DNA of 64,000 nucleotides from the NCBI GenBank assembly GCA_026874595.1, contig CM049307.1:64536870-64600869 (forward strand). The letters are read 5' to 3'. The DNA is from Sipunculus nudus. Lineage: Eukaryota > Annelida > Sipuncula > Golfingiida > Sipunculidae. Positions 44,215 to 53,890 of this stretch are shown one piece after another (position 1 is the first letter of the stretch; every line of letters begins with the position of its first letter). The notes under the pieces were generated by a model, which saw only the letters and a program-made list of their open reading frames with translations, was not told the origin of the DNA and did not search any database. The position numbers and the translations under genes are program-made.

Positions 44215-44525
44215 AGAATCAAAGGTTCCTATTTCTACCATTGAAACATGCTTGCATGACATAGGTGTTTGGATGTGTCAGAATCTGCTTAAACTCAATG
44301 CTGATAAAACTGAGGTTCTGATTATCGGTACAAACCAGCAAAGGTAAAAATTCAGTTGAAAACTCTTAACATGTTTGATTCAGTAGTTGTGCCAACAAAC
44401 AGTGCAAGAAACCTGGGGATATAGTGTTTGACCAGGGGCTTTGCCTTGACAAGCATGTAAATAATATTTGTAGTGTTGCTTTTTACCACCTACGTAATAG
44501 AGCTAGAATAAAGGGTTTCTTATAA
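44215..44525 (+). pseudogene. LINE (CR1/jockey-like) RT fragment
   Basis: IETCLHDIGVWMCQNLLKLN followed by ADKTEVLIIGT is the block after the catalytic site of non-LTR RTs (dI..WM..N.LKLN..KTE). In other frames ARNLGI, FDQGLCLDKHVNNIC and AFYHLRNRARIKGFL continue the thumb region. It is truncated on both sides. It is the only non-LTR element recognised in the window. Confidence 0.75.
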
Positions 44526-45025
44526 GTTTGTTTTGTCAAATCTTTGGACACATAAGTTTGTTTTGTAATGAGACTAGCTGCTTTGTTGTGTTTAGCTGGT
44601 AGCCAACCCATGGATAATATGACAGAGTGGATTTCTTGTGTACTTGAAAGACATGAGTTGTCAAATCTTTGGACACTAGATGTCACATAAGTTTGTTTTG
44701 TAATGAGACTACTAGCTGCTTTGTTGTGTTTAGCTGGTAGCCAACCCATGGATAATATGACAAAGTGGATTTCTTGTGTACTTGAAAGACATGAGTTGTC
44801 AAATCTTTGGACACTAGATGTCAGATAAGTTTGTTTTGTAATGAGACTACTAGCTGCTTTGTCGTGTTTAGCTGGTAGCCAACCCATGGATAATACGACA
44901 GAGTGGATTTCTTGTGTACTTGAAAGACATGAGTTGTCAAATCTTTGGACACTAGATGTCTCATAAGTTTGTTTTGTCAAATCTTTGGACATTAGATGTC
45001 ACATAAGTTTCGTTTGTAATGAGAT
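44521..45025 (+). repeat. 138-bp satellite array
   Basis: TTGTCAAATCTTTGGACA recurs at 44533, 44658, 44796 and 44934, and again in a partial unit near 44976. The two complete periods are 138 bp; the first unit is shorter (125). The units also share GCTGGTAGCCAACCCATGG. They differ by only a few bases, so amplification was recent. The array begins where the LINE fragment ends. Confidence 0.88.
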
Positions 45026-45159
45026 CACATGCACCTGTGAGCGATAAAATGGGCCATGAGAATGTGAGTGCTTAACTTTTCTAGATAAGTGCTATTTCCT
45101 TGATAATAATGCGCCGTCTGGAGCTAGTAAATTGCTTCTTCATAGAATATTATCAAGAT
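45026..45159. other. no recognisable gene
   Basis: Short spacer after the satellite. Confidence 0.4.
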
Positions 45160-45800
45160 GGAAGCTTATGAACTGACTTTGCAAATTTCTGAGCTGGAAT
45201 CAAAGGATACCTTCAGCCACACAAGCTGGCTACATTTGACAACTATTTGTGCACCACTGGCAATGATTAGCCCAAGCGTCAGAGGACTATGTTATTGCAA
45301 ATATTTGTTAAAGAACAATACTTTTATGTTAGATTGAAGCAGCTTGCAGTAAATTGTGATTTTACTCATTCATAGGCTGAGATTAAGTCTCAGTTAATTA
45401 AAAAATATTCACAAAGGTGAGATAGGATGGCATAATCAAACCATCATTGTCTCTTCAAGATTTGATAAATTTAGCCAAACTTCAGAAGCTTCTAGATGCC
45501 AGTCAAAGTTAATGGAGCAAAAGATGAAGCCAAATGTAAGTACCAGGATATCTGGTCTTTCCTCATCAGTGGCTATTGTTCACAAACTAACCTACAAATC
45601 TAGGATTTCATCTCACTTTAAACCATCAGGTGCTACATCATACAGCAGATTGACACACGGAAAATTGTGCTACATCTGTGATGGTAGTTGGCCACATGAG
45701 CGGGGACAACTTTGTACGGCTTATGGGAAAGAATATGCCACAGTTGTTGTAAATTGCATAATTTTGCTCAAGTTTGTAAATTTAGTTCAAAGAAGGCACT
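45160..45800 (+). pseudogene. Gypsy gag with WPH-type knuckle, decayed
   Basis: Near 45290-45420 broken capsid text (LLQIFVKEQYFYVRLKQL). Near 45664 LCYICDGSWPHERGQLCTAY and, after a 1-base shift, GKNMPQLL and NFAQVCKF, which equal the knuckle layout CY.CG..WPH....CPA.GK.C..C...NHFA..C seen in many Gypsy gags. Cysteines are lost in several places. Stops and shifts throughout. Confidence 0.6.
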
Positions 45801-45903
45801 TCTACAAGTAAAGGGGGGTTTTCCATGTGCTCATATATGCATATATGCATTAAAAATCACTTAAAAGATCAGACATTTAAAACAAAATCTTCCAAAACAC
45901 CAG

Positions 45904-46440
45904 GTTGCTGTTCACATGGATTTTGCAGAGAGTTATACCTGTATAACCATGGAAGGAATCCAAAGTGCTTACAAGAATCTGAATGCTGTTATACTGCATC
46001 AAGTTGTAGTATATTACTGAAAAGGGGAAGACCTGCATTACAAAAGTTTTGTCATTGTCTCAGATGAAATGGCTCACAATGCAAATACAGTTTTAACCTT
46101 CGTGGATGCCATGATGCCATATATAAAAGATCTTGACAGGGAGCTCAGAACGGTGCATAACTAGATGGATAGTCTTACCAGTCAATACAGGAATAAACTG
46201 ATGTGTGATCCTGTTGCAAACCATGAAGTCATGTATGGATGTGCAGCAAAATGGACTTATTTCAGTACATATTGCAAAGCCATAAAAAGTGGAGAGGCCA
46301 TCATACAGGATGCCGAGCAATTTATGGCTTGGGCTGAAAAGTCATCTTTGGTCAATGTCAAGTTGGTCTTTGTGTCTGCATCAAATTGTGAACAGACACC
46401 TAAATGTGAACAGAGATTGTTCAACTTCAAAGCTGAAAAT
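45904..46440 (+). pseudogene. relic of a conserved unnamed invertebrate family
   Basis: One frame, broken by TGA near 46018 and TAG at 46162-46164, reads HMDFAESYTCITMEGIQSAY, ILHQVVVYY, SFVIVSDEMAHNANTVLTFV, MPYIKDLDRELRTVHN, then DSLTSQYRNKLM, AAKWTYFSTYC and GEAIIQDAEQFMAWAEKSS. I recall this series (DFAENY..., SDE..Hn..tV, TDSPtSQYRN, then a glycine-rich HGKG motif) from uncharacterised proteins of cnidarians and molluscs. I know no assigned function. Here the HGKG segment between TYC and KSGEAI is missing. The D/E/N/H-rich conserved blocks suggest an enzyme, possibly a transposase (inference). Confidence 0.5.
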
Positions 46441-47420
46441 CTGAGACCCAACATGAAAATCCACCCTTTGATAGAAAAGGTTTCGACCATTTTTCCTACT
46501 TACACACACCAGCAGCTATGTGACATGCAGCAGAATGACCCACTGCTGAGCATGTTGTGGTCATTATGGGAGCAGGGCTGGACACCTGAAAGCCAGAGTG
46601 AGGATGATGTTGCTGCTTCACCTGATTTGAAAGGATGGCTCAGGGAATGGCCTAATCTGACTTAGCATCATGGGATATATACAGAGCAATCCTGGATCCA
46701 GTTACTGGTACAGGTAGGCAAATATTATCCCCATCCCAACTTTGTCCTATCTTACTAAAGTCAGTTCGCAACCAGTGGGAACATCAACATGTCAATCGTA
46801 TCACTTCCTTGTTAAAGAAGAGATGATTTTGGCCAGAAATGTCACAACAAGTGAAGGATGTTCAGAGCATGTTCCAGTGTAAAGTGGCTAAGTCACCCAC
46901 CCCAAGAGTTAAACCCCCTATGGCACACCTGTTAGGATTTAGACCATAAGAGCTGGTTGCTATGGATTTCCTCAAATTAGACAAAGATAAGGGAGGGTTA
47001 AAGAAAGTCTTAGTTCTGACAGATGCATACACTAAATATGCACTAGCTATTCCATGCGGTGACCAAACAGCAGAGACAAATGCATGTGTCCTGAGGGATC
47101 AGTGGTGTTCGGTTTATGAAATTCCCATTAGGCTTCACTCTAATTGTGCTGGGAATTTTGAAAGCAAGGTGATAGCCGAGCTGTATAAACTATATGGAGT
47201 GAAAAAGAGTCGCAGAACAGTATATCATGCAGAGGGAAATGCAATCACAAAGAGATACATCTCCACTTCGTGTAATCTGATTAAATCTCTTACCACAAAT
47301 TTCCTCCATGAAAGAAATGATAGCCAGTTCTGCCAAACTTGTGCTTCATCTGCAAGCTTGTAACAGCTTGGACAAAGAATACTCTGGGGCAATACATTTT
47401 ACCATCCTATGAGGACGGCA
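46441..47420 (+). pseudogene. Gypsy integrase remnant (relative of 21.5-22.7 kb)
   Basis: The frame to 46665 ends with LCDMQQNDPLLSML, WSLWEQGWTP and LKGWLREWPNL, the linker before integrase. Broken frames give SVRNQWEHQHVNR and MSQQVKDVQSMFQC (zinc finger). The frame at 46962 has MDFLKLDKDKGGLKKVLVLT (first D), DAYTKYALAIPCGDQTAET, SNCAGNFESKVIAELYKLYG (the second D is replaced by N) and YHAEGNAITKR (the E block is altered). It parallels the integrase at 21.8-22.3 kb, so both belong to one family. Confidence 0.7.
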
Positions 47421-47679
47421 AACTGTCAGAGCAACAGTCAGGGTCAGATGACTAACAGGACTTTACTGCATAAGTCAGTGATCAAGAACCACCTAACAAG
47501 CAATTAAAAGTAAACTCACAAGCCTTGAATGGGATTGAATGTCTGAGAGCCCTTTCCGCCCAAGTCAGTCAGACCAAAAACAGATGAACACCTACTGACA
47601 GTAATCTTGCAAAGCTGGAAGATACTGTTATTGGTTCAGGGGTGCCCCAAAAAACAGATAGGGGGAAATTATACTTTTC
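47421..47679. other. no recognisable gene
   Basis: Short spacer before the DIRS-like gag. No motif. Confidence 0.4.
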
Positions 47680-48110
47680 CCTATGCCTGAGACCTGTACC
47701 GGTAAGTACATGACACAAATCAAGGTTAACAAAAAACTGTGGGCCAGTCTAAGAATGCCCATCAGAACAGTTGACCAAACCATTAAAGGATATCGAACCA
47801 ACATCTTCCATGGACTCACAGCTGTTCTCCAGATAACTGATGCTTGTGTTAACAAGATCAATTATGGGACAGAATTGCCAACACCCTCTAACAACTAAAA
47901 TTACCATAATTGCTGGAGTTGTACATGAACTGTCAATGCACAGAAAGGTGCGGATAAAGCCAGACCTGTATGATAGTTACACAGGCCTTTGCTCTGCACA
48001 AAAATACAAGTTACAACACAACTGTTTGGTGACAAACTGGATAAAAATGTAAAGGTCATTAATGAAACCCTAAAGATTATAAAGAAATGTAACCAAACAA
48101 CATGCTTTCC
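47680..48110 (+). pseudogene. DIRS gag remnant (second element)
   Basis: VNKKLWASLRMPIRTVDQTI then FHGLTAVLQITDACVNKI parallels VNAEIFGNARKEVRTEDVLL...KGLTKLVSLMDAFISA of the DIRS gag at 8.5-8.65 kb. Near 48010-48065 another frame gives VTTQLFGDKLDKNVKVINET, equal to PVTTLLFGEELGKHITEIKET there. Stops and a frameshift separate the two. The match in order and spacing supports a DIRS gag. Confidence 0.65.
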
Positions 48111-48459
48111 AGTATTGTAAATTTTGACCAACTCAATCCTTTCAAGGACACAAGGGCAAGGGACCTTTTTTAGGTGCAAACCCCCACAAAAGCAACAAAG
48201 GCCATAACTTTCAGATGAGCCAGCCCAAGAGGAAAAGATGGCAGCTTACAGCCACAGGAACAATTAAGCAATTTAATCTTTACAGCTAGTAATATTAGTT
48301 TTAATTTACCATGCTGGAAAGATCTGACTATGGATCCAACAATACTATCTATAGTAAATGGGATTCATCTGGATTTTTACACTGTGCTAGTTCAGTGCCA
48401 TAAGCCTAAGTGTTTAAACTTTACACAAGAAGGGTCTTAATTTGTTGATTCAGAATTTG
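48111..48459. other. gag-RT junction of second DIRS relic
   Basis: No clear motif, but its position corresponds to the gag tail and RT start of the DIRS element at 7.45 kb. Confidence 0.4.
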
Positions 48460-49008
48460 ACAATTGTTAAAAAGGGGGTCATTGTGCACAGTGAAGATAA
48501 GCCTGGCCAGTTCATTTCACCAATTTTCTTACAGCCCAAAAAGGATGGAACTTATAGAACCATACTCAACTTAAAGACACTGAAAAGTACATTGTGTATC
48601 ACCATTTTAAAATGAACAGCTTTCAATCTTGTTCAGCGTCATGACCCAAAATTGTTACATGGCATCTTTAGACCTTCAAGATGCTTATTGTTCAGTATCA
48701 TTTCAGCACTGCTGAAACCAGTGCTTGCCAGTCTGTGTTTGAGAGGAATGGTCTTCAGTATCTACTCAGATGATCTTTACTTGCAAGGTGACATCTTTAT
48801 GCCTTGTGAACAAAACTTGTCTGACACAATGGGTTTGCTATCCAAGTTTGGCTTCTCTATTAATAAAGAAAAATCAAAATGCTAACCTTCTCATAAACTG
48901 GAACATTTGGGGTTCATGCTTGATTCTGAAATAAGGGCAGATATCCTGACCCAAGATGTACAAGATTAGATTTAATCTTTTTTTAAACAATGCCTAAGAG
49001 AAAAAAGA
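48460..49008 (+). pseudogene. DIRS RT remnant
   Basis: KKGVIVHSEDKPGQFISPIF then LQPKKDGTYRTILNLKTLK equals the RT start at 9.34-9.46 kb. LKPVLASLCLRGMVFSIYSD and DLYLQGDIF give the catalytic YSDD box near 48764, then LSDTMGLLSKFGFSINKEKS and LEHLGFMLDSE. About 100 bases between the first and second RT blocks are deleted (near 48690). It breaks at the solo LTR target at 49009. Confidence 0.75.
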
Positions 49009-49245
49009 TCATGTGTCATGTATTTGCAATTATTTAAAGATGATAATGACTAAACATAATATTTCCAAGGTGTAATCATTCTGCAGACTAATATATATGC
49101 GACACCAGTTTGTATGTGTAATACGTAGCAGAATGTGTATGCTACGTCATCAAGTTGTGTTCCGCTAGTCGGGTATTAAAGTTGTAAGTCAAGTGAACGT
49201 CTTGTGGGTTTCTGCTACCTCGTTGACAAAATACATAACATCATG
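49009..49245 (+). mobile_element. solo LTR with 5-bp target duplication
   Basis: TGTCATGTATTTGC at 49014 through AAATACATAACA at 49240 (227 bp, TG...CA). TCATG flanks both sides (49009-49013 and 49241-49245). DIRS RT coding text resumes on the right (IRFAAKVIS, matching IRTVAKVVG at 9.99 kb), showing that the LTR landed inside the older DIRS relic. A solo LTR arises by recombination between two LTRs of one element. Confidence 0.82.
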
Positions 49246-49830
49246 TACCATCAGATTTGCAGCAAAAGTCATTAGTTAACTTGTGGCAGCTCTCTCAGGA
49301 ATTAAAAAACTGTGTAAAGTCAGTTTTTAAGGTGTTCTGACTTTCTCTGAGGAGGCCAAAGATGATATGGTTTGATGGCTAATCAACTTAAAACTGCCTT
49401 AACCAATCACACATGGTAAAATTGGTTTTACTTCACAAACTGATGCTTCTCATAAAGGCTAAGGGGGGGGGGGGGAGTCAGGGATAATCAGAGTACAGGT
49501 GGCCAGTGGACACCAGCAGAAAAACAACTCCATATAAATGAACTTGAACTGAAAGTAGGTGTACTGGAATTATTAGCTTTTCAAAATCAATTTTGTAAAC
49601 AAGTAGAGTTGCAAATAGACAACAGCACTCCTGTAGCTTAAATTCAAAAGATGGGGGGGCGGGTCTCACTCAGATAGCTGTAATGCTGTAGCACTAAACA
49701 TAAAACAAAATTATTTTGAGTGCAACATACAAACCAGGGACATCTAATATTGAGGCAGATGTTCATAGCAGAAACTTTAATGATAGAACTGAAAAGGCAT
49801 TACAGCAAAAAGTTTTCAACCAAATCAGTC
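49246..49830 (+). pseudogene. DIRS RNase H remnant
   Basis: KIGFTSQTDASHKG then, after a 13-base G run (49463-49475), GGQWTPAEKQLHINELELKV, GVLELLAFQNQF, LQIDNSTPVA and YKPGTSNIEADVHSRNF. These match LQTDASNAGWGA, NYLELKAAF, PDNVTAVAY and IPGSENIEADLASRKF of the DIRS element at 10.2-10.6 kb. The G run has replaced the W-G codons of the active-site block. Confidence 0.72.
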
Positions 49831-50505
49831 AGTTTTCCAGACAGTCACATTTGGATTTATTTGCCTCTTGGCTAAATCATAAAACATGTTGTTTCATAGA
49901 AACCAGACCCTGGAGCTATTGCCATTGATGCTTTTCCTCCTTTCAGTCTTATACACTGAGTGCTCCAGAAAATACAGCACAGCAAAGCAGAGGTTATACT
50001 CAAAGCCCCTTGGTGGCCCACTCAGAGCTGGTTTCCATGCAGTCTTGCTCCAACTTTTATATCAGGAACAACTTCCAGCAACTCGCATAATTGTTCACTT
50101 GCAACACAAGGGAATGGATACCACTAGAATCCATTAGCCAGGAAACTAAAGCTGAATTCCTGCAGATTATTGGGCAACGACTCCAGAAGGAAGGAATTTC
50201 AGAAATAGCTAAAGATGCCTCATGGCAATAAAGCACAAAATCACAATACAAAACTTATATCAAAAAGTGGTTTGAATTCACTGACAGGGAAATTATTAAT
50301 CCCATACAACCAAGTTTTTCACAACCAAGTGCTAGATTTTCTCACTTAACCCTACAATACTGGTTTAAAATACAGTGCAATATGCTCAGCAAGATCAGCT
50401 TTAGCCACTTTTGTCAGTTAAGGTAACAATCTTTTAGGGCCAAAATGAAATTATTAAGTGCTTCATTAAAGGTGTTTTCCAGACTAGACCAGCTCTGCCC
50501 AGATA
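49831..50505 (+). pseudogene. DIRS post-RNase H region and recombinase start
   Basis: SHLDLFASWLNHKTCCFIET is followed in another frame by a proline/phenylalanine-rich end, as at 10.66 kb. Then FLQIIGQRLQKEGISEIAKD and SQYKTYIKKWFEFT (about 50150-50280), equal to LIREKLQRQGIPGRTQEI and KQYKVYLLKWIQFC, start the tyrosine recombinase. VFQTRPALPRYQ near 50470 matches VFQTRPSLSRYS. The catalytic half is missing. Confidence 0.7.
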
Positions 50506-50513
50506 TCAAATAT

Positions 50514-50690
50514 CCAGATCACTGGGGATTATATGCCCACCCTTTGTGTGTACCAACCCTTTACTCAATGCCTTTGCTTTGACATGAACACTCAACTTTG
50601 AAGTATGACCTCTGCACGCACATCAAGTATAATCCCCAGTGATCCAGATGAGAGTAAAATCCCAATCAAACTTCAACCTACAGTTTAATT
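50514..50690 (+). repeat. inverted repeat at the end of second DIRS relic
   Basis: CCAGATCACTGGGGATTATA (50516) pairs with TATAATCCCCAGTGAT (50629), an inverted repeat with about a 95-base loop. AATCCCAATCAAACTTCAAC near 50660 resembles the right end of the DIRS element at 12.34 kb. Likely remnants of the ICR and right terminal repeat. Confidence 0.5.
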
Positions 50691-51135
50691 AACATTTGCA
50701 TCATGTGGGGTAGCATAATAACAGCAGGAAGAGTGTGGAGTGTCAGAAAGAAAACAAGATGTGTGGGAACGACACGAATGCCCCCACCTGGGGCAAATTA
50801 GAAACATTTGTTAAATTTTGTAAAATTTTTTAAGTTCAGGAGGTGTTGTATGGTCAAAAGTAGGTCAACAAGGGCAAAATGCAAACTCAATCTGTAAAGG
50901 GTCATTATCAAGCAACACCAAAAATCAGGCCAGTATCTGCAGGCATTGTGAAAAAAAAATCCATATATGTGCATTTTTCATGAAAATTTCTGTCTTTCAT
51001 GAAATTTTCTATGTTCAGGATCTGTCATATGGTGAAAAATAGGTTAACTGGGACGAAACGCGAACTCGATCTGTAAGTGGTCATTATGCGCCCACAGACC
51101 AAACATTAGGCCAGTATCTGTAAGCATTGCTTTGC

Positions 51136-52250
51136 AAAACTAGAATATTAGCAAAAGTTGATAATCATTTATAAATTTAAATTGGATAGGTATATACCTT
51201 GTTTCATAACAATCCACCAAATGCTTCCTGAGAAATAAGCTCCTAAGTTTTTTTCTATACTAAGCTCTGTGACCTTGAAAAGTAGGTCAAGATCACCCAT
51301 CTTTGAACTTGACCAAAATTTTGTAAATATACTGTGGTTGCCTTTTTGTTCGCGAGGGTTTTAAGTTCGCGATATTCGCAAATGGGAAATAATCGCGAAA
51401 ATGAAACCCTCGGGAATAATCGGCCAATCCAGAATGTCCTTCTTATTTAGTGTAATCAATACTTGTATGGTAATAGGTTAAAACAGAGAGAATTTTTTAA
51501 ATAAATTACATCCTTGCAGGTATAGGGAAATGTAAGCTTTAAATTTGAACTAAACCACCTATGCTGTGTGTGCGGGCCTATCATTATATAAGAAAATGTC
51601 ACAAACTCATGACTTATTCTCATTTTATAATACACACAGGTATATGGCTTTGCCAAAGATTTGATATAGGTTCTTGTGAGATCGTGAAAATGAAACCCTT
51701 GCAAAACATTAAAAATGGAAAAATCACGAAATTTCAGCCTCGCGAATATGAAGCCAACCACAGTAATGCAATAGCACTGAAGAAATGAAGTTCCTGTGTT
51801 GAATACCTTTGGAGATATCCTGCACAAAAGGCCAAAATTGAAAAAAATCCGATAAAATTTCATTAAAAAATCAGAAATTGCAGGTGGCGCCACCAAAATT
51901 GTGCAGCACATACAGACCATCAGTCCCAATGATCATAGTAAGTTTTGTGGAAATCCACACAATGGTTCCTGAGATATAAACTTCTGAGTGTTTTTCTATA
52001 ATCAGCTCTAAAATGTAGAAAAATGGGTCAAGGTCACCCATCTTCAAACTTGACCGAGATTTAATTTGATATACATCTTCACTGATGAAATAAAATTCCA
52101 ACAGTGAATCCTTTTAGAGATATCCTGCTCACAAGGTAAAAGTTAACAGACGCGGAAAGGACGGAAGGACAGACACCGGACAGATAGATGGACGGACGGA
52201 CAGACGGACAGCTTGGGTGACGACAATAGCCCATCAGCCTATGAGCTATA
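51136..52250 (+). mobile_element. second-type pearl-like element inside the first
   Basis: Two core units (about 51190-51330 plus 51766-51840, and 51880-52135) share GTGACCTTGA/GGTCAAGGTC..CACCCATCTT and GAGATATCCTGC. They are followed by an ACGG microsatellite (52148-52210) and a hairpin ATAGCCCATCAG..ATGAGCTAT (52226-52249). The 180-bp core of the outer element stops before it and resumes after it, so this one is the younger insertion. Confidence 0.6.
51332..51763 (+). mobile_element. MITE with TA target duplication
   Basis: Left end CTGTGGTTGCCTTTTTGTTC and right end, inverted, CTGTGGTTGGCTTCATATTC, both leading into CGCGAG. TA lies at 51330-51331 and 51764-51765. 432 bp, no coding capacity. 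The flanking DNA is a core unit whose uninterrupted sister lies near 52045-52110. Tc1/mariner-like by its TA target (inference). Confidence 0.78.
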
Positions 52251-53042
52251 TTTTTCTAAGTTTAGGAGCCGTAAAACAGTCAAAAGTAGGTCAACCAGGA
52301 CGAAACGCAAACTCGATCTGTAACTGGTCATTATCTGCCCACACACCAAAAATCAGCCCAATATCTGCAGGCATTGCGAAAAAAAGTCCGTACATGTGTA
52401 TTTGTCATGAAAATTTCTATTTTTCATGAAATTTTCTAAGTTTAGGAGCCGTAAAACAGTCAAAAGTAGGTCAACCGGGATGAAATGCTAACTCGATCTG
52501 TAACTGGTCATTATCTGCCCACACACCAAAAATCAGCCCAATATCTGCATGCATTGTGAAAAAAAGTCTGTACATGTGTATTTGTCATGAAAATTTCTAT
52601 TTTTCATGAAATTTTCTAAGTTTAGGAGCAGTAAAACGGTCAAAAGTAGGTCAACCAGGACGAAACGCGAACTCGATCTGTAACTGGTCATTATCTGCTC
52701 ACACACCAAAAATCAGCCCAATATCTGCAGACATTGCGAAAAAAAGTCAGTACATGTGTATTTGTCCTGAAAATTTCTATTTTTCATGAAATTTTCTAAG
52801 TTTAGGAGCCGTAAAACGGTCAAAAGTAGGTCAACCAGGACGAAACGCGAACTCGATCTGTAACTGGTCATTATCTGCCCACTCACCAAAAATCAGGCCA
52901 ATATCTGCAGGCATTGCGAAAAAAAGTCTGTACAACTGTTTGATTTTGGAATGATGGAATGATGGAATGACAGAATGATGGACGGACAGAAGGACGGACA
53001 TGGGTAAAAATATATGCCCCGGCCACTTTGTGGCGGGGGCAT

Positions 53043-53700
53043 AAAAATACTTTAATTATTGCACAGGTCATACTCAGGCCTTGAGATATATTTGAAAACA
53101 GCCCATCTATTTGAAACTGCTCATGTGGATATTAAAATTATGTCAGCCAGTGCTTCTGTCTCTGAGACAAACACAATACAATCAAGTCATCAAATTGGTT
53201 ATTTGGCTTGTGTTGCAAAATGAAGATAAAGGAACAAAGACATTCCAAAGACATGAAATAAAAGAGTAAAGTACACACTGAGAACACTGATGGAGATACA
53301 AATTCAAATTCTGAAAGTGAAAGTGAGTTTTTGTTCGTTGTGAAAGGAAAAATATTCCAAATATGGAATTACCAAAAAGTATCAAGTATATGCCAGAAAA
53401 TTGGTTCCAAATTTGTAACAAATAACAGTCTTAAATTGAATCCAACTCATGCACAGGCCTGAGAATTTAGCAGTGTTCGGCTGGTAATGACTGACAAACT
53501 GGGCTAACAAATTGCCTGGTCAGGGTGGTGAATGATGATCGCTCTAGCATAGACATACATATTGTTAGCATATATACACAATACTCGATTAAAACAATAA
53601 AGATTTACATGCCAGTCTTGTTGTTTATGAAACTGGACATATCATTTTGCTACTAGCTCAAGTACACTGATAATGGTATTGCCACCAGTAACAGTGTACT
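53043..53700. other. no recognisable gene
   Basis: Short frames only. A serine/glutamate-rich stretch near 53270-53340 is of unknown origin. Confidence 0.4.
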
Positions 53701-53890
53701 TTGACATACCATATCTGTTGATGGTGTAAAGCCTGATATGGCTCTTGCCATGAAGAAAAGCATTGCTACCGAAAAATGTTGCTAACTGTTGCTTTACTTG
53801 GAACTGTCAATTACATGCAGAAATTCATACCATATTATCCAAATATCTTTGAGCCACTGAGATATTTGACAACAAGGGACCTATGGGTCA
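53701..53890 (+). pseudogene. Gypsy RT-RNase H linker fragment
   Basis: VDGVKPDMALAMKKSIATEK then, after a shift, LLGTVNYMQKFIPYYPNIFE and PLRYLTTRD. The G(V/I).P......A......LLG..NY..KFIP......PL..L pattern is the piece that joins RT to RNase H in Gypsy pol. Only about 60 residues remain. Confidence 0.65.

Larger units (their letters stand above)
50760..53042 (+). mobile_element. pearl-like element with 180-bp core units, nested
   Basis: Starts GTGTGGGAACGACACGAATG. Two core units lie before 51130 and four after 52250. TTTAGGAGC recurs at 52261, 52441, 52621 and 52801, exactly 180 bp apart. The core ends in an ATGG/ACGG microsatellite (52945-53000) and a hairpin GCCCCGGCCACTTTGTGGCG (53016-53040). 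No protein is encoded. It is interrupted at about 51136-52250 by another pearl-like element. A sister copy is at 57832-59908. Confidence 0.75.

Noticed and set aside
44483..44992. 169-codon minus-strand frame with repeated protein text
   Set aside because: It is the translation of the 138-bp satellite (138 is a multiple of 3, so the frame stays open). No known domain.
52261..52980. Evenly spaced direct repeats, possible CRISPR array
   Set aside because: Units are head-to-tail 180-bp repeats with no unique spacers, in an animal genome.
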